A DNA stretch of 44,377 nucleotides from Ciceribacter sp. T2.26MG-112.2 (GTDB lineage: Bacteria; Pseudomonadota; Alphaproteobacteria; Rhizobiales; Rhizobiaceae), in NCBI RefSeq assembly GCF_900492205.1, contig NZ_UEYQ01000025.1:1-44377 (forward strand). Reading direction: 5' to 3'. Numbering within the stretch: position 1 is the first letter of the stretch; each line of letters opens with the position of its first letter. The notes under the pieces were generated by a model. That model saw only the letters and a list, made by a program, of their open reading frames with translations, was not told where the DNA came from and made no database searches. Of the stretch, positions 1-8,447 are shown one piece after another. The position numbers were made by a program, and so were the translations under genes.

Positions 1-73
1 TCCTCAGACGGCACGGCTGGGTTAAGCCCTCCCCACAAGGGGGAGGGCTTAACCCAGCCGTGCCGTCTGAGGA
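1..73. repeat. Perfect 34-bp inverted repeat (long hairpin)
   Basis: Bases 1-34 are the exact reverse complement of 40-73, separated by a 5-base loop (ACAAG). The arms contain CTCCCC/GGGGAG next to the loop and the motif GGCTGGGTTAAG. There is no T-run after the stem, so it does not look like a simple intrinsic terminator, although it lies downstream of the minus-strand aldehyde dehydrogenase gene. The element may continue beyond the left edge. Palindromes of this kind are common as dispersed intergenic repeats in rhizobia; membership in such a family is inferred. Confidence 0.85.
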
Positions 74-99
74 TGGAAACGAGCGGCTTCCGCGTCTCT

Positions 100-134
100 T
101 CTCCCCCCTCGTGGGGGAGATGGCCGGCAGGCCA
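100..134. repeat. Two adjacent small palindromes, RIME-like intergenic repeat
   Basis: An 8-bp stem (TCTCCCCC at 100-107, GGGGGAGA at 113-120) is directly followed by a second short stem (TGGCC at 121-125, GGCCA at 130-134). Two consecutive palindromes with C-run/G-run arms resemble the Rhizobium-specific intergenic mosaic elements. This sits between the long hairpin at 1-73 and the end of the aldehyde dehydrogenase gene. Family assignment is by resemblance only. Confidence 0.55.
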
Positions 135-177
135 GAGGGGGTCTTTCTTATGTGGCCGACTGAGGGCAGCTGAGGCC

Positions 178-1692
178 TCAGAAGAACCCCAGCGCCTTCG
201 GGCTGTAGCTGACCAGCATGTTCTTGGTCTGCTGGTAGTGATCGAGCATCATCTTGTGCGTTTCGCGACCGATGCCGGACTGCTTGTAGCCGCCAAACGC
301 TGCATGCGCCGGATAGGCATGGTAGCAATTGGTCCACACACGGCCGGCCTGGATGTTGCGGCCGAAATTGTAGCAGCGATTGGCATCGCGGCTCCACACA
401 CCCGAACCAAGACCGTAGAGCGTGTCATTGGCGATCTCGAGCGCTTCGGCATCGTCCTTGAAGGTCGTGACCGATACCACCGGGCCGAAGATTTCCTCCT
501 GGAACACCCGCATCTTGTTATGGCCCTTGAACACCGTCGGCTTGACATAATAGCCGCCGGCGAGATCGCCGGAGAGGTTGTTGCGCTCGCCGCCGATCAG
601 CACTTCGGCGCCCTCCTGCCGGCCGATATCCATGTAGGACATGATCTTTTCCAGCTGCTCGCTGGAGGCCTGAGCGCCGATCATCGTCGACATGTCGAGC
701 GGGTTACCCTGCTTGATGGCGGCAACGCGCTTCAGCGCCTTTTCCATGAAACGATCATAGATCTTTTCATGCACCAGCGCGCGGCTCGGGCAGGTGCAGA
801 CCTCGCCCTGGTTGAGCGCGAACATCGCGAACCCTTCCAGCGCCTTGTCGAGATAGTCGTCGTCCTCGCGCATCACGTCCTCGAAGAAGATGTTCGGCGA
901 CTTGCCGCCGAGTTCCAGCGTCACCGGAATGAGGTTCTGGCTGGCATATTGCATGATCAGCCGGCCGGTCGAGGTCTCGCCGGTAAAGGCGATCTTGGCA
1001 ATGCGCGGGCTGGTGGCGAGCGGCTTGCCGGCTTCCAGGCCGAAACCGTTGACGACGTTCAAGACGCCCGGCGGCAGCAGGTCGCCGATCAGTTCCATCA
1101 GCACCAGCATCGAGGCCGGGGTCTGCTCGGCCGGCTTCAACACCACGCAATTGCCGGCGGCGAGTGCCGGTGCGACCTTCCAGGCGGCCATCAGGATCGG
1201 GAAGTTCCACGGAATGATCTGACCGACGACGCCGAGCGGCTCATGGAAATGATAGGCGATGGTGTCGTGGTCGACCTCGCCGATCGTGCCCTCCTGGGCG
1301 CGGATGCAGGCGGCGAAATAGCGGAAATGGTCGATCGCCAGCGGAATGTCGGCGGCCATGGTCTCGCGCAGCGGCTTGCCGTTGTCCCAGGTTTCGGCGC
1401 GGGCGAGCAGCTCGAGATTGTCCTCCATCCGCTGCGCCACCTTCATCAGGATGTTCGAGCGTTCGGTGGTCGAGGTCCGGCCCCATTTGTCCTTGGCGGC
1501 ATGGGCGGCATCAAGCGCCAGGTTGATGTCCTGCTCGTCGGAGCGCGCGACATCGCACAGCTTGGCCCCGGTCACCGGCGTGGTGTTTTCGAAGTAGCGG
1601 CCATTGACCGGATCGCGCCATTCGCCGCCGATGAAATTGCCATACTTGAGCTTGAAAGGCGTACCCGCAACGGTCTGGACTTGAATATTCAT
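178..1692 (-). CDS. NAD-dependent aldehyde dehydrogenase (acetaldehyde/ExaC type)
   Basis: A 504-residue cytosolic aldehyde dehydrogenase of full family length, oxidising an aldehyde, probably acetaldehyde or another short-chain one, to the acid with NAD(P). Visible landmarks are the cofactor-loop IPWNFP at about 160-165, the general base Glu260 in LELGGKSP and the nucleophile Cys299 in GEVCTCPSR. The GEVCTCPSR context is characteristic of the ExaC/AldB acetaldehyde dehydrogenase group. The ATG is preceded by a good GGAGGATGATAGC ribosome site. The gene lies 138 bp downstream of a GAF/Fis regulator on the same strand, a pairing often seen for alcohol- or aldehyde-induced dehydrogenases, so regulation by that neighbour is inferred. 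Exact substrate is not determinable from sequence. Confidence 0.93.
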   Translation of the reverse strand: MNIQVQTVAGTPFKLKYGNFIGGEWRDPVNGRYFENTTPVTGAKLCDVARSDEQDINLALDAAHAAKDKWGRTSTTERSNILMKVAQRMEDNLELLARAETWDNGKPLRETMAADIPLAIDHFRYFAACIRAQEGTIGEVDHDTIAYHFHEPLGVVGQIIPWNFPILMAAWKVAPALAAGNCVVLKPAEQTPASMLVLMELIGDLLPPGVLNVVNGFGLEAGKPLATSPRIAKIAFTGETSTGRLIMQYASQNLIPVTLELGGKSPNIFFEDVMREDDDYLDKALEGFAMFALNQGEVCTCPSRALVHEKIYDRFMEKALKRVAAIKQGNPLDMSTMIGAQASSEQLEKIMSYMDIGRQEGAEVLIGGERNNLSGDLAGGYYVKPTVFKGHNKMRVFQEEIFGPVVSVTTFKDDAEALEIANDTLYGLGSGVWSRDANRCYNFGRNIQAGRVWTNCYHAYPAHAAFGGYKQSGIGRETHKMMLDHYQQTKNMLVSYSPKALGFF

Positions 1693-1830
1693 GCTATCAT
1701 CCTCCCTGACAAGGTCCCTCCAACGGACCGATGAGAGGATGATTGCTAAGTTTTGCCGAGGAACGATAGAGACCCGAATTCATACCGCAGCGCACAGTGT
1801 TTCAGGAATGCGACATATGCGAAAGCGGTC

Positions 1831-2790
1831 CTACTGCAGCGAATAACGCTTCATCTTGCGATGCAGGGTGGCGCGGCTGATGCCGAGAACCTGCGCGGCC
1901 TGCGAGACATTGCCGTTGGTGCGCGAAAGCGCGCGGCGCAGCGCCGCCCGCTCTGCGTCGTCCAGATCGGAGCTGGCATCACCACGGCTCTCGAGCAAGG
2001 CGTCGGCCGCCGGAAGCCCTTGGGCGATGCGCTGATCGTCGAGCTTGAGCGCCGTCCGCGCCGCCTTGGTGGCCCCGAGGATGAGATCGTCACAATCGAC
2101 CGCGATCAGCGCCGCTGTCGCGGCATGGGCGGTCGGCACCATGATGATCCGCGCACCCGGGAAGGCATTCCTAAACAATGTCGCCTCGACCCGTGCGGCA
2201 ACGTCCCGCACCGCTTGCGACAGGATCGACAATGTCATGTCGGTCACATCCGTCCGGCAGGTCGAGATATCGAGCGCCGCCGCGACCCGCCCCATATGGT
2301 CGCGGATCGGCGCCGTCGCACAGGAGAGCCCGATATTGGCACTGAGAAAATGCTGGTCGCGATGGATGATGACCGCGCGCTCGTCGGCAAGCGCGGTGCC
2401 GATGCCATTGGTGCCGACGCTCGCCTCGGTCCACACATTCTGTTGCCACAGGCCAAGCTCACGGAAATCCGCATCGTCGCCGGCCGCACCCCGTCGATCG
2501 AGCACGATGCCGTCGCGATCGGACAGCACGATGCAGCAACCGGAGCGGCCGACGGTCTGATAGAGGCGGTCCACCTCGTCGGCGCAGGCCGTCACCAGGT
2601 GGTCCATCCGCTCACGGGCGTAGCGAAAGACGGCCTCGTCGGCGAGCACCGGCCTGCGCCCCTCTTCCGGTGCAAGCTGGTGAAGGTTCAGGCAGCGCCG
2701 CCACGAGGCGGCGATCGGCGAACTCGCAGCCGCCGAATTCTGCAGCGCGGTTGCATAGACCAAGTCCGAATGGCTGGATGGCTGGCGCAT
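1831..2790 (-). CDS. AcoR-like transcriptional regulator lacking the AAA+ domain (GAF + Fis HTH)
   Basis: A 319-residue regulator. The N-terminal two thirds (about 50-210) looks like the GAF sensor module of AcoR-type activators, including a [15 protein letters not shown] stretch typical of that group. The C-terminus (about 275-315) is a Fis-type helix-turn-helix with [19 protein letters not shown]. The central sigma-54-interacting AAA+ ATPase that AcoR proteins carry is absent: no Walker A or GAFTGA motif is seen and the length leaves no room for it. It therefore probably acts on ordinary sigma-70 promoters. It lies directly upstream of the aldehyde dehydrogenase, its likely target. A perfect palindrome at 2882-2901 upstream may be its own operator. 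The ligand is unknown. Confidence 0.85.
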   Translation of the reverse strand: MRQPSSHSDLVYATALQNSAAASSPIAASWRRCLNLHQLAPEEGRRPVLADEAVFRYARERMDHLVTACADEVDRLYQTVGRSGCCIVLSDRDGIVLDRRGAAGDDADFRELGLWQQNVWTEASVGTNGIGTALADERAVIIHRDQHFLSANIGLSCATAPIRDHMGRVAAALDISTCRTDVTDMTLSILSQAVRDVAARVEATLFRNAFPGARIIMVPTAHAATAALIAVDCDDLILGATKAARTALKLDDQRIAQGLPAADALLESRGDASSDLDDAERAALRRALSRTNGNVSQAAQVLGISRATLHRKMKRYSLQ

Positions 2791-2881
2791 CGGCTCCTCC
2801 CAAAGCGATAATGCCCATGTCGCATGACTCTTTCAATGACGATCAGCTGAAACAAGAAGCGCGGCATCTTCATTGGTCAAA

Positions 2882-2901
2882 CTGTCGCAGATGTGCGACA
2901 G
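2882..2901. promoter_or_regulatory. Perfect palindrome CTGTCGCA-N4-TGCGACAG, possible regulator operator
   Basis: An 8-bp inverted repeat with a 4-base spacer lies about 90 bp upstream of the GAF/Fis regulator. The half-site TGTCGCA recurs at 2818-2824, close to the regulator start, and as TGCGACA at 1809-1815 in the gap between the regulator and the aldehyde dehydrogenase. The same heptamer at three places around these genes suggests a binding site for a dimeric factor, plausibly the regulator itself. No binding data; function inferred. Confidence 0.5.
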
Positions 2902-2996
2902 GTCCGCGGGCGTGCAGATGCCTGGACCAGACAGGGACCGGCAGAACCGGCAAAAAGCCGTTCACCGACGCCTTGCGGCAAAACCTCCCGGCAAAG

Positions 2997-3025
2997 CTTG
3001 CCTTTTCCACGCTTCTGTTCTATAG
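2997..3025 (+). promoter_or_regulatory. Probable sigma-70-type promoter of rplY
   Basis: CTTGCC at 2997-3002 and CTATAG at 3020-3025 are separated by 17 bases. This closely matches the alphaproteobacterial housekeeping consensus CTTGAC-N17-CTATAT. It would give rplY a 5' leader of roughly 115 bases. No strong leader hairpin was recognised. The intergenic stretch 2791-3149 otherwise holds only the palindrome at 2882-2901. Confidence 0.6.
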
Positions 3026-3149
3026 CGCGCCCGTCCGTGTAGACACCCTTGGAGGCAACGCGGATGAGGTTCTTGCCAGAACCCCGGTTTCGACCGGCGC
3101 CATTGACGTGCGCCTTCGGGACTCTCCAGACAACTTGAAAGGAACTGCC

Positions 3150-3749
3150 ATGAGCCACTCTTCTTACGAGCTCAAGGCCGAGGCGCGCGAACGGGTAGGT
3201 AAGGGGTCCTCCCGCGAACTTCGCCGCAACGGTTTGATTCCCGCTGTCATCTATGGTGACAAGCAGGCCCCCATTGCCATCTCGCTCAACACCAACGAAG
3301 TGACGAAGCGTATCCACGCCGGCGGTTTCATGACCACCATCGCCACCATCGAAGTCAACGGCGAGAAGATCAACGTCCTGCCGAAGGACTACCAGCTCGA
3401 TCCGGTGCGTGACTTCACCATGCACGTCGACTTCCTGCGCGTCTCCGCCGACAGCAAGGTCACCGTCGAGGTTCCGGTTCACTTCATCAACGAAGAGAAG
3501 TCGGCCATCAAGATCGGCGGCGTGCTGAACATCGTGCGTCACGCAGTCGAGCTGCACTGCCCGGCCAACGACATTCCGGAATTCATCACCGTCGACCTCG
3601 CCGGCCACAAGATCGGCGACAGCCTGCACATCTCGCATGTCAAGCTGCCGGCTGGCGTGACCCCGGTCATCACCGACCGCGACTTCACGATCGCCACGAT
3701 CGTTGCTCCGGCCGGTGGCGTCTCCGAAGCCGAGACCGAAGAAGCCTGA
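3150..3749 (+). CDS. rplY: 50S ribosomal protein L25 (long Ctc/TL5 form)
   Basis: A 199-residue protein of the bL25 family, which binds 5S rRNA in the large ribosomal subunit. The N-terminal part (about 1-95) is the 5S-binding domain, with [16 protein letters not shown] and PAVIYGDK as typical landmarks; the remainder is the beta-rich TL5/Ctc domain found in long forms, ending in an acidic tail. The ATG at 3150 is preceded by GAAAGGA at good spacing and fits the usual N-terminus. A promoter upstream and a strong hairpin-plus-T-run terminator downstream suggest a single-gene transcript. In many rhizobia pth follows rplY directly; here two other genes intervene. Confidence 0.97.
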   Translation: MSHSSYELKAEARERVGKGSSRELRRNGLIPAVIYGDKQAPIAISLNTNEVTKRIHAGGFMTTIATIEVNGEKINVLPKDYQLDPVRDFTMHVDFLRVSADSKVTVEVPVHFINEEKSAIKIGGVLNIVRHAVELHCPANDIPEFITVDLAGHKIGDSLHISHVKLPAGVTPVITDRDFTIATIVAPAGGVSEAETEEA

Positions 3750-3780
3750 TAAGGTTCGGCAGAACTCCTGCCGCATGATG

Positions 3781-3810
3781 ATCCCGCCTCCCTCCGGAGG
3801 CGGGATTTTT
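3781..3810 (+). terminator. Rho-independent terminator of rplY
   Basis: An 11-bp GC-rich stem (3781-3791 with 3796-3806) and a 4-base loop (CTCC) run straight into TTTTT (3806-3810). It lies 32 bases after the rplY stop codon, so it should separate rplY from the c-di-GMP gene downstream. Confidence 0.9.
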
Positions 3811-3980
3811 CGTGTCTGGAATGGCGTGACAATTGCAGCTTGCACGCTTGATTTCGCACCACCCCTTTAGCGAGATTTAACAAAGATATGAAAACCTGCA
3901 TCCTCGTTGTGGGGTATCGGGGAGCATATGGTCTTGGCATTGATCAAGAACCCTCATGGAATTGATGGGGCCGCCGCGGC

Positions 3981-6356
3981 ATGACCCGGTCGATCGAAAG
4001 CCGATTCCTGGCGATCGTCGCCATCACCGTCTTCATCCTCGTGGTGCCGCTGTTCGCCCTGTTTCTGACCCTCTCCTCGGATCGGGCAGCCCGGGAACTG
4101 CACGACCATGTGGAAATCCTGCTGGCCACCAACTCCCAGGCGCTCGCCAAGCCGATGTGGGATTTCGACCGCGAAAGCGTCGAGCAGATCGCGGCAACGA
4201 TCGTCTCCGCCAATGCCGTGAGCAAGGTTCAGGTCAGGGATCTGTCCGGTGGCATCAATGTTTCCATGCCCCCCCTGCCGACCTGGCCGAAATCCGGCGT
4301 GGAATCCAAGACCCGTGAAATCGTCTACGACGGCGTCGACGGTCGCAAGCAGGTCGGAACGATCACCATCTACTACGGTCGCTTCGATGCGCTGTCCTCG
4401 CTGCGCGATGCCGAAGCCATCCTGATCGGCATTTTCATCGTCGCCGTCCTCGGCGTCGTGCTTGCCGCGATCTTCGGCAATCGCATCATGATCATCCAGC
4501 CGCTGATGAAGCTCGCCGGCGCGATCGAGGCGACCCGCCAGCTCGGTTCGCGCCATCACGTCGACTGGCAGTCGAACGACGAGATCGGCAAGCTGGCGAA
4601 AAGCTTCAACGCCATGCAGATCCAGCTCGAGCAGGAAGAACGCGAGCTCAAGATCGCCCATCGGCGCGCCACCGATATCTACAATCTGACCCCGGCCATG
4701 CTGTTCTCGCTCGATGAGCAGGACCGCATTACCGGTGTCAGCGACTATTGGCTGCTGGCCACCGGCTACGAGCGTCCGCAGGTTCTCGGCAAGCGCTTTG
4801 CAGATCTCGTGCACGCCGAGGCGCGCGAGGCCTATCTGGAGCGCAAGCGCCAGAAGAGCCAAAGCGACGCGGTCGTCGAGAGCACGACCAAATTCGTCCG
4901 CGCCGACGGAAATCTGATGGATGTGCTGATCGTCGAGGCGAGCAAGGAAGGCACGTCCGGCGAGACCGGCCTTTCCCTCAGCGTCATGACCGATGTCACG
5001 GCGTTGAAGCAATCCGAGGCCCGCAATCACCGCCAGGCGATCACCGATCACCTGACCGGCCTGATGAACCGCCAGGGCTTCGAGAACGCGCTCGACATCG
5101 AGATCCGCGCGACCGACGCGATGAACGGCGAACTCGCCTGCATCTTCGTCGACCTCGACCGTTTCAAGTGGATCAACGACAATCTGGGACATCAGGCCGG
5201 CGACACGGTGCTGCGCATGCTGGTCGACCTGATGCGTCCGCTCCTGCCGCCCGGCGCGGTCGCCGCGCGCCTCGGCGGCGACGAATTCGCCGTCCTCTTG
5301 CGATCGGCCAAGGTCGAGCATGACGCGCTGGAACTCAGCCATCGCCTCTGCGCCACCTTCGAACAGCCGCTTCTGGTACAAGGCGTGACCGTCCGCCTCA
5401 GCGCCAGCGTCGGCGTGGCACTCTATCCCCGCCATGCCGGCAATGCCGCCGAACTGCTGCAGAAATCCGACATGGCCATGTACAGCAAGAAGCGCGACGG
5501 CAAGAACGGCGCGCTGCTCTACGATCCGCTGATCCAGGACACGACCCGCCAGCGCGCCGCCATCGAACGCGACATCGAGACCGCACTCGACGAGGACTGG
5601 TTCGAGGCCTATTTCCAGCCGATCGTCGACCTTGGGGATGGTCATGTCGTCGGCTACGAGGCCCTGCTCAGGCTGGAACACCCGATCAAGGGCACGCTCC
5701 CTCCCGCCGACATCATCAAGATCGCCGAGGAGACCGGCGCCATCACCCGCATCGGCAACCGCATCCTCGAGAAGGCGCTCGCCAATCTCGTGCAGCTTTC
5801 CGAGGCGACGGGTGATTTCGACGCCTACATCGCCATCAATTTCTCGCCGCTTCAGTTCGAACAGACCATGCCGATCCGGCTCGCGGCGCTCGCAGCCCGA
5901 CATGGCATCGCGCCGCACCGCATCGTCATCGAGATCACCGAAGCGACCCTTCTGCACGACAATCCGCAGATCCGCACCATTCTCGACGAATTCAACCGCT
6001 TCGGCTGCCGCACTGCGCTCGACGATTTCGGCACGGGCTACTCGTCGCTCAGCTACCTCAACCGCTTTCCCGTGGACATCGTCAAGATCGACCAGTCCTT
6101 CATACGCTCGCTTTCGGCGGAGGAGCCGGAACTGCAGCACAAGAGCCGCATGCTGGTCGAAGGCATCACCGCGATTTCCCACAAGATGGAATGCACGGTG
6201 GTCGCCGAGGGCATCGAGACCGAAGAGCAGCAAGAGATCCTGCGACAGTTCGGCGTCGATCTCGGTCAGGGCTATCTGTTCGCCCGGCCGCAGCCGGTCC
6301 GCCAATTGATCAAGACCCTGATAAATTCACCAAGACGCGGGGGCTCGGTCGCCTGA
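3981..6356 (+). CDS. Membrane-bound HAMP-PAS-GGDEF-EAL c-di-GMP signalling protein
   Basis: A 791-residue inner-membrane protein. Order of parts: membrane helix at about 9-30; periplasmic sensor region 31-145 containing the MWDFD motif common in such sensors; second helix 146-166; HAMP 167-220; PAS about 230-345; GGDEF about 350-510; EAL about 530-780. The diguanylate cyclase site GGDEF (432-436) is intact. The phosphodiesterase signatures EALLR (560-564) and DDFGTGYSSL (681-690) are also intact, so both activities are possible. The next gene, 30 bp downstream, encodes a lone periplasmic binding protein, which may control this enzyme through the sensor region. That arrangement parallels the NspS/MbaA pair of Vibrio cholerae. 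Net activity cannot be told from sequence. Confidence 0.93.
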   Translation: MTRSIESRFLAIVAITVFILVVPLFALFLTLSSDRAARELHDHVEILLATNSQALAKPMWDFDRESVEQIAATIVSANAVSKVQVRDLSGGINVSMPPLPTWPKSGVESKTREIVYDGVDGRKQVGTITIYYGRFDALSSLRDAEAILIGIFIVAVLGVVLAAIFGNRIMIIQPLMKLAGAIEATRQLGSRHHVDWQSNDEIGKLAKSFNAMQIQLEQEERELKIAHRRATDIYNLTPAMLFSLDEQDRITGVSDYWLLATGYERPQVLGKRFADLVHAEAREAYLERKRQKSQSDAVVESTTKFVRADGNLMDVLIVEASKEGTSGETGLSLSVMTDVTALKQSEARNHRQAITDHLTGLMNRQGFENALDIEIRATDAMNGELACIFVDLDRFKWINDNLGHQAGDTVLRMLVDLMRPLLPPGAVAARLGGDEFAVLLRSAKVEHDALELSHRLCATFEQPLLVQGVTVRLSASVGVALYPRHAGNAAELLQKSDMAMYSKKRDGKNGALLYDPLIQDTTRQRAAIERDIETALDEDWFEAYFQPIVDLGDGHVVGYEALLRLEHPIKGTLPPADIIKIAEETGAITRIGNRILEKALANLVQLSEATGDFDAYIAINFSPLQFEQTMPIRLAALAARHGIAPHRIVIEITEATLLHDNPQIRTILDEFNRFGCRTALDDFGTGYSSLSYLNRFPVDIVKIDQSFIRSLSAEEPELQHKSRMLVEGITAISHKMECTVVAEGIETEEQQEILRQFGVDLGQGYLFARPQPVRQLIKTLINSPRRGGSVA

Positions 6357-6386
6357 GCACCCCTCATATCGCGAAGGAAAGTGCCT

Positions 6387-7103
6387 ATGAAATACGCCGC
6401 ATTTCTCCTGTCGATGACATTGGCCGGCGCCGCAGGTGCCGAGACCATCCACTTCACCACCGAGGACTATCCGCCCTATAATTATCGCGAGGGCGGCGAA
6501 CTCAAGGGCGTCGGCTACGAACAGACGGTCGGCCTGATGAAATATGTCAAGGCCGATCATACGATCGAAATGATGCCCTGGGCCCGCGCCCTCCAGCTCG
6601 CCGAGAGCGAGAGGACACACTGCGTCTTCACCACCGCCCATATCGCCGAGCGCGACAAGCGTTTCAAATGGGTCGAGCCGCTCGCCATCGATCGCAATGT
6701 GATGATTGCCAACAGAGCGTCCGGCATCAAGCCGCGCTCGATCGAGGAGGCACGCCAGTACACGGTCGGCACCCAGCGCAACGATTACACGCAGGACCTG
6801 CTGGAGCGGAACGGTTTCCCCAAGGTCGACCTCGCCACCGACCTGAAGCTCACCTTCAAGAAGCTGATGAGCGGCCGCATCGACCTGATGCCGATTTCGG
6901 AGAAATATTTCCAGGACCTCAGGGCCGAGGGCAATGCCATCGAGGCGCTGTTCATCCTCTCCGAACAGAAATTCGCCATTGCCTGCAACATCGACTTTCC
7001 CGATGCGCTGCTCGCCGAAATGCAGGCCGGGCTCGACAAGCTGATCGCCGACGGGACGCAGAAGGCGATCTTCGAGAAGTACAAGATGCCGACCGGCGAC
7101 TGA
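6387..7103 (+). CDS. Periplasmic solute-binding protein family 3, without ABC permease
   Basis: A 238-residue protein with a signal peptide (MKYAAFLLSMTLAGAAGA, cleavage before ETI). The mature part begins HFTTEDYPPYNY, which is the classic opening of family 3 (amino-acid type) binding proteins, and continues with GVGYE and late two-lobe motifs. The ATG at 6387 is chosen over an in-frame GTG at 6381 because GGAA lies at correct spacing only for the ATG. No permease or ATPase gene is nearby. It follows the GGDEF-EAL gene by 30 bp and is probably co-transcribed, so a sensory role (ligand capture for the c-di-GMP protein) is inferred rather than transport. The ligand is unknown. Confidence 0.85.
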   Translation: MKYAAFLLSMTLAGAAGAETIHFTTEDYPPYNYREGGELKGVGYEQTVGLMKYVKADHTIEMMPWARALQLAESERTHCVFTTAHIAERDKRFKWVEPLAIDRNVMIANRASGIKPRSIEEARQYTVGTQRNDYTQDLLERNGFPKVDLATDLKLTFKKLMSGRIDLMPISEKYFQDLRAEGNAIEALFILSEQKFAIACNIDFPDALLAEMQAGLDKLIADGTQKAIFEKYKMPTGD

Positions 7104-7196
7104 CCGACGCGCCGCTCGCCCACCGCAAAGCGGGTTGACAACGCCGCCGTTTCGCGGTGCTGAGAGGTGACCTTTCACCACCGACGGACATGGCTC

Positions 7197-7916
7197 ATGA
7201 TCATCATAGCGGGGCTCGGCAATCCCGGCGCGCAATACCGGGACAACCGCCACAATATCGGCTTCATGGCGGTGGACGCCATTCACAGGCGCCATTCCTT
7301 CTCGCCCTGGGCGAAGAAGTTCAAGGCCGAGATCGCCGATGGCGAGATCGCCGGCGAGAAGGTGCTGCTGATGAAGCCGCAGACCTTCATGAACCTGTCC
7401 GGTGAATCGGTTGGCGAAGCCATGCGCTTCTACAAGCTCGGCCCCGGCGACATTATCGCCGTGCATGACGAACTCGACCTCCTGCCCGGCAAGGTGCGCA
7501 TCAAGGTCGGCGGCGGCCATGGCGGCCATAACGGACTGAAGTCCCTCGACGCCCATTGCGGCAAGGACTATCGCCGGATTCGCCTCGGCATCGGCCATCC
7601 GGGCGACAAGGATCGCGTGCACGGTCATGTGCTCGGCGACTTCGCCAAGATCGATCGCATCTGGCTGGAACCGCTGCTCGACGCCATCGCCGACAATGCC
7701 GACCTGCTGGTCAAGGGCGACGACGGCAAGCTGATGAACAAGCTGGCCCTCGCCACCGGGGCTAAGGGGGAGGCCCCCGCCCCGGCCAAAGCGGCCAAGC
7801 CGGCCGGCCAGTCGCATATCCGCCAGGCGCGCAACACGGCCCAGCCGAAGAAGCTGCCGGAAACCGGGCCGATGGCGGAAATGCTGAAGCGCATGTTCGG
7901 CAAGAAGGACGACTGA
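7197..7916 (+). CDS. pth: Peptidyl-tRNA hydrolase
   Basis: A 239-residue enzyme that releases peptides from peptidyl-tRNA dropped by ribosomes. The N-terminus [18 protein letters not shown] carries Asn9 and catalytic His19; Asp91 ([10 protein letters not shown]) and Asn112 ([11 protein letters not shown]) complete the known active-site set. The protein is about 45 residues longer than E. coli Pth because of a Lys/Pro/Ala-rich C-terminal tail, common in rhizobial homologues. The ATG at 7197 gives the canonical start; an in-frame GTG at 7167 would add ten residues unlike the family. A TTGACA lies at 7135-7140, but no convincing -10 follows. A GNAT gene begins 4 bp after the stop. Confidence 0.97.
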   Translation: MIIIAGLGNPGAQYRDNRHNIGFMAVDAIHRRHSFSPWAKKFKAEIADGEIAGEKVLLMKPQTFMNLSGESVGEAMRFYKLGPGDIIAVHDELDLLPGKVRIKVGGGHGGHNGLKSLDAHCGKDYRRIRLGIGHPGDKDRVHGHVLGDFAKIDRIWLEPLLDAIADNADLLVKGDDGKLMNKLALATGAKGEAPAPAKAAKPAGQSHIRQARNTAQPKKLPETGPMAEMLKRMFGKKDD

Positions 7917-7920
7917 CGCC

Positions 7921-8394
7921 ATGTCGAAGACCGTCGAGGTCCGCCCACTGCAGAAAGGCGATTTGCCCGGCCTGCTCGCGCTCTATGCGCAGCTGATCGA
8001 AGACGACCTGCCGCTTGCTCCTGCCTTGGCCGAGACACGATTCGATGAAATGCTGAAACGTGACGGCCTTACCGTGTTCGGTGGTTTTGCCGACGGCATT
8101 CTCGCCAGCACATGCGTCCTGATCGTGGTGCCCAATCTCACCCGTGGCGGCATGGCTTACGCCTTCATCGAGAACGTCGTGACCGACGGGGCGCATCGCC
8201 GCACCGGCCTTGGACGCCAGACGGTCAGGACCGCGATCGATGCGGCATTCGACGCCGGCTGCTACACGGTTCGTCTGCAGACGGGCGGAAAGCGGCCCGG
8301 CACGCTCGACTTCTACAGGAACTGCGGCTTCGACCTGACGAAACATGGGCTGGAGGTCCGCCGGATCCCACCCCGCCAGGCTTCGCCGACCTGA
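7921..8394 (+). CDS. GNAT-family N-acetyltransferase
   Basis: A 157-residue cytosolic protein with the GNAT fold. The acetyl-CoA pyrophosphate loop is seen as VVTDGAHRRTGLGRQ near residues 85-100, preceded by the beta-4 segment AYAFIEN. The end (LDFYRNCGFD) is the usual late GNAT signature. It starts 4 bp after pth and is probably translated from the same message, with an AAGAAGGA ribosome site inside the end of pth. The acceptor substrate is not predictable from sequence; small-molecule acetylation is as likely as protein acetylation. Confidence 0.9.
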   Translation: MSKTVEVRPLQKGDLPGLLALYAQLIEDDLPLAPALAETRFDEMLKRDGLTVFGGFADGILASTCVLIVVPNLTRGGMAYAFIENVVTDGAHRRTGLGRQTVRTAIDAAFDAGCYTVRLQTGGKRPGTLDFYRNCGFDLTKHGLEVRRIPPRQASPT

Positions 8395-8447
8395 GCGGCG
8401 GAACAAGGATGGCCGCTGAGGCATTGACCAGCCCTGGAGGCCCCCTC

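Noticed and set aside
1..73. Hairpin as intrinsic terminator for the aldehyde dehydrogenase
   Set aside because: No T-run follows on either strand, and it is more than 100 bases past the stop codon, so a repeat element fits better.
73..1734. Long open frame on the plus strand across the aldehyde dehydrogenase gene
   Set aside because: It is antisense to a full-length, well-conserved dehydrogenase; the product is rich in His, Arg, Asp and Val with no domain, the usual shadow in GC-rich DNA.
3954..6305. A 783-codon open frame antisense to the GGDEF-EAL gene
   Set aside because: The forward protein has intact GGDEF and EAL motifs; the antisense product has no motif and results from high GC.
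7135..7163. Promoter for pth with TTGACA at 7135-7140
   Set aside because: The -35 is good, but the -10 at proper spacing (TGCTGA) is poor, so it is mentioned only in the pth entry.
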